Below, one piece after another: positions 58,414 through 64,000 of a DNA stretch of 64,000 nt. The DNA comes from Pseudomonas sp. ICMP22404 (GTDB taxonomy: Bacteria; Pseudomonadota; Gammaproteobacteria; Pseudomonadales; Pseudomonadaceae). The translations under genes were made by a program, and so were the position numbers. The DNA is taken from NCBI RefSeq assembly GCF_006227205.1, contig NZ_VCNG01000005.1, positions 248,001 through 312,000 of the forward strand, given 5' to 3'. Below the pieces are notes generated by a model. That model did no database searches, had not been told where the DNA came from, and saw only the letters and a program-made list of their open reading frames with translations. Position 1 is the stretch's first letter. Every line of letters begins with the position of its first letter.

Positions 58414-59748
58414 TCAGCCGCCCTGCAAAAACATCTCCCGACTCAACCCATGCCGCTGCATCTTTTCGTTGAAGGTGCGGCGTGGCAGTTGCAGTTCTTC
58501 GAGCACGGCTTTCACATCGCCTTTGTGCCGCATCAGGGCGGCACGCAGGCATTGGGCTTCGAAGGCTTCCTGCTGGGCGGCGAGGGATTGGCCGGGGTCC
58601 GTCTCCAGCGCATGGGAATGATCCAGCCCCAGCAACTGGCGCTCGGCGACGTTCGCCAGTTCGCGCACGTTGCCCGGCCAGTCGTGGCTCAGCAGATGAC
58701 TCAACTGCGGGCCGCTCAACGGGGCGGCCGGGCGGCCCAGGCGTTCGGCGGCGTTGTGGGTGAAGTGCTCGAACAGCAAGGGGATGTCCTCGCGCCGTTC
58801 ACGCAACGGCGGCAGGCGCAGTTCGGCGATGTTCAGGCGATACGCCAGGTCTTCGCGAAAGCGCCCGGCCCGGGCTTCGTCGAGCAGGTCGGGTTTGGTG
58901 GCGGCGATGATGCGCAGGTCCACGGTGATGCTCTGGTTGGAGCCCAGGCGTTCGAGTTTCTGTTCCTGCAAGACCCGCAGCAGCTTGACCTGCTGGGCCA
59001 GGGGCATGCTCTCGATTTCATCGAGAAACAGCGTACCGCCGTGGGCGTACTCAAGCTTGCCGATGCGCTTGCCCTGGGCGCCGGTGAAGGCCCCGCTTTC
59101 ATGGCCGAACAGTTCCGCCTCGAACAGCGATTCGGGGATGGCCGCGCAATTCAATGCCACGAACGGTTTGTCCGCCCGGGGGCCGAAGTCGTGCAAGCAG
59201 CGGGCAACCAGCTCCTTGCCGCTGCCGGTCTCGCCACGGATCAACACATTGACCGGCAGGGTCGCCAGGTCCAGCACCTGGCGTCGCAGGTTTTGCAGCG
59301 CCCGGGAAACCCCCAATAAGGTTCCGTCGAGTCGGGCCCTGGCGTCAGCCTGCTCATGCAGGCGGCGGTTTTCCAGCACCAGGGAGCGCTTGTCCAGGGC
59401 ACGGCGCAAGCTGCCCAGCAAGGCTTCGGGGCTGAAGGGTTTCTCCAGGAAGTCGTAGGCCCCATCGCGCATGGCCTCCACGGCCATCGGCACGTCGCCG
59501 TGGCCGGTCAGCAGGATCACCGGCAGATCCGCGTCGCGCCGGCGCACTTCGGCCAGCAGATCCAGGCCGCTGAGCCCAGGCATGCGCACGTCGCTGAGGA
59601 TCACCCCCGGAAAATGCGCCGGCAGCGTTGCGAGGCACTCCTCGGCGCGGCTGAACAACTGCACCTGGAAACCCGACAGGCTCAGCCATTGTTCGACAGC
59701 GCTGCGGATACTGCCTTCGTCATCGACGACCATGACAGAGTCAAGCAT
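58414..59748 (-). CDS. Sigma-54-dependent response regulator (DctD/MifR-like)
   Basis: A 444-residue NtrC-type activator. REC with D53 (ILSDVRMP) and K103; AAA+ domain with Walker A GETGSGKE (172-179), the sigma-54 loop GAFTGA (219-224), Walker B GGTLFLDEIE and WPGNVRELANV; C-terminal Fis-type helix-turn-helix (about 405-440). It should activate sigma-54 promoters, kgtP being the nearest. Its start overlaps the kinase stop by 8 bp. The name MifR is inferred from the permease neighbour; a DctD paralogue is the alternative. Confidence 0.9.
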   Translation of the reverse strand: MLDSVMVVDDEGSIRSAVEQWLSLSGFQVQLFSRAEECLATLPAHFPGVILSDVRMPGLSGLDLLAEVRRRDADLPVILLTGHGDVPMAVEAMRDGAYDFLEKPFSPEALLGSLRRALDKRSLVLENRRLHEQADARARLDGTLLGVSRALQNLRRQVLDLATLPVNVLIRGETGSGKELVARCLHDFGPRADKPFVALNCAAIPESLFEAELFGHESGAFTGAQGKRIGKLEYAHGGTLFLDEIESMPLAQQVKLLRVLQEQKLERLGSNQSITVDLRIIAATKPDLLDEARAGRFREDLAYRLNIAELRLPPLRERREDIPLLFEHFTHNAAERLGRPAAPLSGPQLSHLLSHDWPGNVRELANVAERQLLGLDHSHALETDPGQSLAAQQEAFEAQCLRAALMRHKGDVKAVLEELQLPRRTFNEKMQRHGLSREMFLQGG

Positions 59749-61507
59749 GTAACCGGGCCTCCTGATCGATGGGTAACGTCACGCAGAATACGGCGCCGCC
59801 TTCATGGTTGTCCGCCGTCAGCCGCCCGCCGGACTCATGGATGATGGCAAACGATACCGCCAGTCCCAGGCCCAGGCCATCACCCACCGCCTTGGTGGTA
59901 AAGAACGGATCGAAGACCTGGCCCAGGTGTTCCTCGGCAATCCCGGTGCCGCTGTCACTGACCGTCAGGCGCCACAGTTGCTCATCGGCTTCCAGGCGCA
60001 CTTCCAGGCGTTTCAAGGGTTGGTCGGCCATGGCGTCGAGGGCGTTGCGCAACAGATTGATCAGCACCTGTTCGAGGCGGATCGCATCGCCACGCACCCA
60101 CGCCGGACGGGTCAGATGCAACACGGTGCTGACCTGTTCGTCCCGCAGGCGGGTATCGAGCAGTTGCAGGGCCTGATCCACCACTGCCGCCAGGTCCAGA
60201 CGTTCGCGCAGGCCGCTGGGGCTCTTGCGGGCAAACGTTTTCAGGTGACCGGTGAGGGCGGCCATGCGGGTCAGCATGTCATCCACCGGTTTGAGTGCCT
60301 TGTAGGCATCGTCGACCCGGCCGTGATCCAGCAGCAGGCGCAGGGTCGCCAATTGCATGCGCTGGGCCGTCAGCGGTTGGTTGATTTCATGGGCCAGGGC
60401 CGCTGACATCTGCCCCAGCGCTGCCAGTTTGGCCGACTGCACCAGCCCTTCCTGGGCGGTACGCAACTCCTGGGTCCGCTCTTCCACCAGGCGTTCGAGC
60501 TCGGCGCGGCTGCGTTGACGCAGCTTCGCCAGGCGCCAGCGTTGGTTGAGAAACAGCAGCAGAAAGACCAACGCCAACCACGATCCGGCGGCAGCGAGCC
60601 CGGCGTTGCGACGGTCTTCGAAAGCGATCTGCGGGCGACGCAGCAAATGCAGCGTCCAACCCTCGGCCGTCAGCGGCAGGGATTCCCACAGGTAGTCCGC
60701 CGTGCCGTCGGGAGCATCGACCCGGGTCAGCAGACTGTTGTCGTCAAAACGCCGCAACCCTTCGTAGTTCAACGGTTGCAGGGGTTGCTTGTCGTATTGG
60801 CGGGTGGCCTTGAGCTCGGCACGGTCGCTGTCGGTCAGAGGCTGCAGATGGCGATAACGCCAGCCCGGCCGGTTGGCGATGAACACGATGCCCCGGGCGT
60901 CGCTGACCAACAGGGTGTCGCTGCCCTGGCGCCATTCACGTTCAAGCTCCGGAAATTCGAGCTTCACCACCATCGCTCCGAGGAACTCGCCGCTGTCGCC
61001 GGTTACTGCGCTGGACAGGAAGTAACCCGGAATGCCGCTGGTCACGCCCACCGCGTAGAAGCGTCCGGTGCCCTGGGTACGGGTCTGGAGGAAATAGGGG
61101 CGGAAGCCATAGTTGTGGCCGACGTAACTGCTGGGCAGGCGCCAGTTGCTGGCCGCCACGGCCAGGCCGGTGCGGTCGAGCAACTCCAGGGTCGAGGACT
61201 GCGCGGTGTCGTTGATTTTCTCCAGCTTGCGATTCAACGCGTCCTGTTGTGCCGCACTGACCGGTCCCATCAGGGCCGAGCGCAACTCCGGGTCCAGCGC
61301 CAGCACGGCGGGCAGGGCGCGGTAGCGGTCGATCAGGGTATGCAAGGAGTTGGCGTACAGCGCCAGTTGCTGGTTCGCACGGCTGGCGTCTTCCTCCAGC
61401 GCCTGGCGTTCGGCGTGGCGTATGGCCAGGGCAGCGGCGCCAACGGCGCCGGCGAGGATCAGCACAATGGCAAGGGACAGGCGCAAGGGGCGGGGCATTG
61501 CGAGCAT
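59741..61507 (-). CDS. Membrane sensor histidine kinase (DctB/MifS-like)
   Basis: A 588-residue kinase. Membrane segments at about 10-28 and 303-321; the periplasmic part between them has the double-Cache dicarboxylate-sensor pattern (NYGFRPYFLQTRTQGTGRFYA, GVTSGIPGYFLSSAV). A coil follows, then HisKA with H373 (LAALGQMSAALAHEINQPL) and a HATPase domain (NLLRNALDAMAD, DSGTGI, GLGLAVSFAI). The ligand is likely a C4/C5 dicarboxylate. It heads the operon with the sigma-54 activator. ATG 61507 is used; ATG 61498 is also possible. Confidence 0.9.
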   Translation of the reverse strand: MLAMPRPLRLSLAIVLILAGAVGAAALAIRHAERQALEEDASRANQQLALYANSLHTLIDRYRALPAVLALDPELRSALMGPVSAAQQDALNRKLEKINDTAQSSTLELLDRTGLAVAASNWRLPSSYVGHNYGFRPYFLQTRTQGTGRFYAVGVTSGIPGYFLSSAVTGDSGEFLGAMVVKLEFPELEREWRQGSDTLLVSDARGIVFIANRPGWRYRHLQPLTDSDRAELKATRQYDKQPLQPLNYEGLRRFDDNSLLTRVDAPDGTADYLWESLPLTAEGWTLHLLRRPQIAFEDRRNAGLAAAGSWLALVFLLLFLNQRWRLAKLRQRSRAELERLVEERTQELRTAQEGLVQSAKLAALGQMSAALAHEINQPLTAQRMQLATLRLLLDHGRVDDAYKALKPVDDMLTRMAALTGHLKTFARKSPSGLRERLDLAAVVDQALQLLDTRLRDEQVSTVLHLTRPAWVRGDAIRLEQVLINLLRNALDAMADQPLKRLEVRLEADEQLWRLTVSDSGTGIAEEHLGQVFDPFFTTKAVGDGLGLGLAVSFAIIHESGGRLTADNHEGGAVFCVTLPIDQEARLHA

Positions 61508-61629
61508 GTGAGCGCTTCAAGGGGCGACGGGACTGGCACCATAGCATGCCGCCCGCATGTCGTAATGCGCCTCGTCCCGGGCTATCGGAGCGCTGTTTGT
61601 GTCTGTCTTAGTCGGCCGATGACCCTGTT

Positions 61630-64000
61630 TCAGTCCCCAGGATCCGTATCGTTGTAATCGAAGTCGCACTGGTACCAGGGATGATAGACATGCCAGGCTT
61701 CGTGCCCCTTGGCGTTGATGACTTTGACCAGGCGTCCTGGCGGATCGTAGAACTGCTGGTCGTGATAACCGTGCACGCGCAGCGAAGCGTCGTTGATGTA
61801 GCGCCAGGCATCCGCGAAATAGGGCCGGTAGACCCGGGTGACCAGCCCTTTGTTGTCGTACTCGACCCGTTCGCTCACGCGCCAGCGCTGTTCGGCCAGG
61901 TGCTGGAGCGGCTGCCCGTCCTGCAACACCAGCGAACCGTCTTCGGCCACCGCATAGGCTTGCCCGGGTTCCACCCGCTGTTTGCTTTGCAGGGCACGGC
62001 CGAATCCGTCGACGGCATTGATAGTGATGCGGATCTGTTGCAACGGATCGTCCGGGTAACGATCGGCGTTCAGCACGACGCTGTGGACCGGCTCCCGGGG
62101 CGCGGCGTGTATCAGCACCCGCAAGAGCTCCTGGGCGGCGCTGCGTTCGCTCAGTTGTGCCAAGCGCGTGCGCGCCGAGGCGCGGATGTGGCCGTCGGGC
62201 AGCAGGTAGCGCTCGCTGATCCACGCGTCGCGCTGTGCGGGGAGTACCAGGGTGAGATCGAGCGATCCCATCCAACTGAGCGCGTCGGTGCGCACGGCAC
62301 TGGCGATCCGGCCCAAGGTGGCTTCCGGGTGGTCGATCGCATGGCCGGGTGTCAGGTCTTCGGGCGGTTGGTAGGTGGCGATATCGTCGAAGCCTGCCGG
62401 AGCGCCGTTCTCGGTGCCATGAAAGGTCACGCCCAGCGGAGCGCCCCCCGGGCCATAGAGTGCCTGCTGGATATTGTCATTGGCATCGATGATCTTGCGC
62501 GGCAGCAACGCGTGGTAATCGTACTCGACCCGGGTCGTGCAGCCGTCCGGCAGGGTCACGGCGGTGGTCATCAAGCGGTAGGCATCGTGCTCGACGGTAG
62601 TCACTCCGTGGCTTTGGGTCTCCTGCAGGGTCGTCAACTGGAAAAAGCCCTCGAGGGGCGCATAGGTCGCAAACCCGACTTTCCTGGACCAGAGGTTTTC
62701 GCGGTCGTCCTCATCCGGGTCGTCTGGTAGGAACAGCTTCATGGGCTCGAAGCCGATGCTTTCCAATTGCTCACGGATGTCGAAGGGCGGCGGCAACTCG
62801 TCGTAGGCTTGCAGCGCATGCTTGTCGAATTCGGCCATCTCCAGCGGGCCATGCAGGGCCTGGAAGGCAATGTCATCGTGCTCGTCCAGCAGGTAGTTCT
62901 GTTCCTGAAGCGCGATCAATTGCCGGGCGGCATCCCACTGCGGGGAGTCCTGATGGTCGATGAAGGTTTCATAGCTGACTTGCCGAGGGTTGAGCCCCAG
63001 CGGCAGTTCACCTTTCGGACGTTGCAACCCGTTGGCCCTGGAGCGCCACGGCAGGCTCAACCGCTGGCGCAGTCCGTCGTCATCGATCAGGTGCAGGTGC
63101 TCGGCGCGTTTCTCGACGATGTGGAACACCTGTTGCTGGTCGTCATGGGCGTCACGCCACCAGCCATTCTCGACCTCGTCTTCGAAGGGCGGCGGGTCGA
63201 GGGCGGTGAGGCGCCGGGCGTAGTGGACGAGGAAGCCGTGGATAAGCTGGCCGAACTGGTTCCACTTCAGGTTGAGCCCATGCTGGATCTGCGGGTCGTC
63301 GATGAATCCGTCGTATTGATAGGTGATCGCCTCCAGGTCCAGCACCAGCAGGCTCTTGTGGTGGACATGAGGATGGCGCAACAGATAGCGCTGTTGAGTC
63401 ACGGTATAAGGCCCGGCCGTGCCGGCCGGTTCGGCGGGATGGGTTTCGGTGCGCAGCACACGACCGCCCAGGGCGTAGGCCATCTCCCGCGCGGTGTCCG
63501 GGTCGGGACTGATGATTTCGTTGGCCTCGTCGCTTTCATGAAAGCGGGTCAGCAGTGTCGGGCCCAACGGCACTGCATCGGTGTCGCCAGCGAAGCAGTC
63601 CTTGAGGGGTTGGTCGACGGCGCGGCCGGTGTGGAACCAGGTCTTGACCAGTGCCGGCGCGGTGAAACCGGTTGGCGTCTCGCCTTCGGACACTTCGCTG
63701 TCGACCTGGTACAGCCGGCCGAAGCCTCGGAACTCGCGATGGTGGCTGTCATAGTCGCCTTCGAAGTAAGTGAAGCGTTGGGTCAGGCAATTACCGGTGA
63801 TCTCGTCCCGTTGTTGTTGACGCGCCACCAGCGGCAGGGCCAGGGGCAGGTAACAGGTCAGTGGTTCACGGCTGGCCGTGCGTTGCTGTTTTTCATCCAG
63901 CCAATACTGCGCACTGCTGCGATAGGTCAGGGTGCTGCTGCAACCCATGTTGTTGTTCATGGCGTTGAGCAGATAAGGGCGGGTCGCGACAAAGTCATAG
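61630..64000 (-). CDS. Toxin-complex TcB/SpvB-type protein, 3' part
   Basis: The reading frame enters from the right edge (the first residues seen are YDFVATRPYLLNAMNNNMG) and ends at 61630, giving at least 790 residues. The TRPYLL...NNMG stretch, repeated YD-type beta-propeller/RHS-like motifs and the closing WYQCDFDYNDTD match the C-terminal half of TcaC/TcdB-type B components of insecticidal Tc toxins. TcB with a TcC RHS protein makes the cocoon that encloses the toxic peptide. The N-terminal SpvB domain lies outside. Downstream is only the kinase gene, so a TcC gene is not directly behind it. Confidence 0.85.
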   Translation of the reverse strand, partial: YDFVATRPYLLNAMNNNMGCSSTLTYRSSAQYWLDEKQQRTASREPLTCYLPLALPLVARQQQRDEITGNCLTQRFTYFEGDYDSHHREFRGFGRLYQVDSEVSEGETPTGFTAPALVKTWFHTGRAVDQPLKDCFAGDTDAVPLGPTLLTRFHESDEANEIISPDPDTAREMAYALGGRVLRTETHPAEPAGTAGPYTVTQQRYLLRHPHVHHKSLLVLDLEAITYQYDGFIDDPQIQHGLNLKWNQFGQLIHGFLVHYARRLTALDPPPFEDEVENGWWRDAHDDQQQVFHIVEKRAEHLHLIDDDGLRQRLSLPWRSRANGLQRPKGELPLGLNPRQVSYETFIDHQDSPQWDAARQLIALQEQNYLLDEHDDIAFQALHGPLEMAEFDKHALQAYDELPPPFDIREQLESIGFEPMKLFLPDDPDEDDRENLWSRKVGFATYAPLEGFFQLTTLQETQSHGVTTVEHDAYRLMTTAVTLPDGCTTRVEYDYHALLPRKIIDANDNIQQALYGPGGAPLGVTFHGTENGAPAGFDDIATYQPPEDLTPGHAIDHPEATLGRIASAVRTDALSWMGSLDLTLVLPAQRDAWISERYLLPDGHIRASARTRLAQLSERSAAQELLRVLIHAAPREPVHSVVLNADRYPDDPLQQIRITINAVDGFGRALQSKQRVEPGQAYAVAEDGSLVLQDGQPLQHLAEQRWRVSERVEYDNKGLVTRVYRPYFADAWRYINDASLRVHGYHDQQFYDPPGRLVKVINAKGHEAWHVYHPWYQCDFDYNDTDPGD

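Overview
The window is a GC-rich chromosomal segment of a Pseudomonas, most likely from the P. fluorescens complex. The evidence is the gene content (gcd, purT, metR-metE, kgtP beside a DctB/DctD-type two-component pair, toxin-complex gene), the many GTGGGAGC...GCTCGCGA and GTGGCGAGGGGAT palindromic elements typical of that group, and a REP-associated tyrosine transposase. The species is an inference. I saw no rRNA, tRNA, CRISPR array or prophage.

Layout. 1-3.9 kb: the 3' end of glucose dehydrogenase, purT, a VUT-family membrane protein and a PadR regulator/siderophore-reductase pair behind four evenly spaced palindromic operators. 4.2-12.6 kb: an alternate (CS1/CFA-I, alpha-type) chaperone-usher fimbrial operon with one usher, one chaperone, two tandem CblD-like tip proteins and four pilin paralogues. 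12.6-15.8 kb: a large class A penicillin-binding-protein-like enzyme. 15.9-16.7 kb: a RAYT transposase gene framed by two copies of a repeat of its likely cognate class. 17-18.4 kb: an amino-acid permease with a structured leader. 18.5-24.8 kb: a tightly overlapping six-gene cluster (GtrA, HAD-UbiA, DprE1-like, DprE2-like, flippase-like, GT39-like) that reads as a polyprenyl-phosphate arabinofuranose synthesis and transfer pathway. 24.9-26.5 kb: an FMN/Fe-S glutamate-synthase-like protein. 26.8-36.7 kb: a signalling block with four response-regulator-containing proteins, a DAHL-type sensor kinase and a dihaem peroxidase. In it one GGDEF-EAL protein keeps only the EAL site and its neighbour keeps only the GGDEF site.

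36.9-44.3 kb: Nudix, LysE and GNAT genes, metR/metE, a secreted hydrolase and a LysR regulator. 44.4-52.1 kb: a 2-ketoarginine-decarboxylase-like enzyme, an aldehyde dehydrogenase and a polyamine-type ABC transporter, plausibly an arginine/agmatine-type catabolic and uptake module. A triple REP doublet array lies between the binding protein and the permeases. 52.2-56.5 kb: an AraC regulator facing a small monooxygenase across a tandem operator, small genes, a flavin reductase, an exported protein made of eleven 13-residue DGFDRT repeats, and a four-repeat membrane protein. 56.6-61.5 kb: an alpha-ketoglutarate permease with a sigma-54 promoter and two upstream enhancer-like sites, next to a sigma-54 activator and its sensor kinase. 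61.6 kb to the edge: the 3' part of a TcB/SpvB-type insecticidal toxin-complex gene.

The strongest leads are the arabinose-type cluster, the complementary cyclic-di-GMP pair with its redox-flavoured neighbours, the DGFDRT repeat protein, the 18-bp-period operator array and the sigma-54 control region of kgtP. All functions are read from sequence motifs and remembered family features; no database search was possible.
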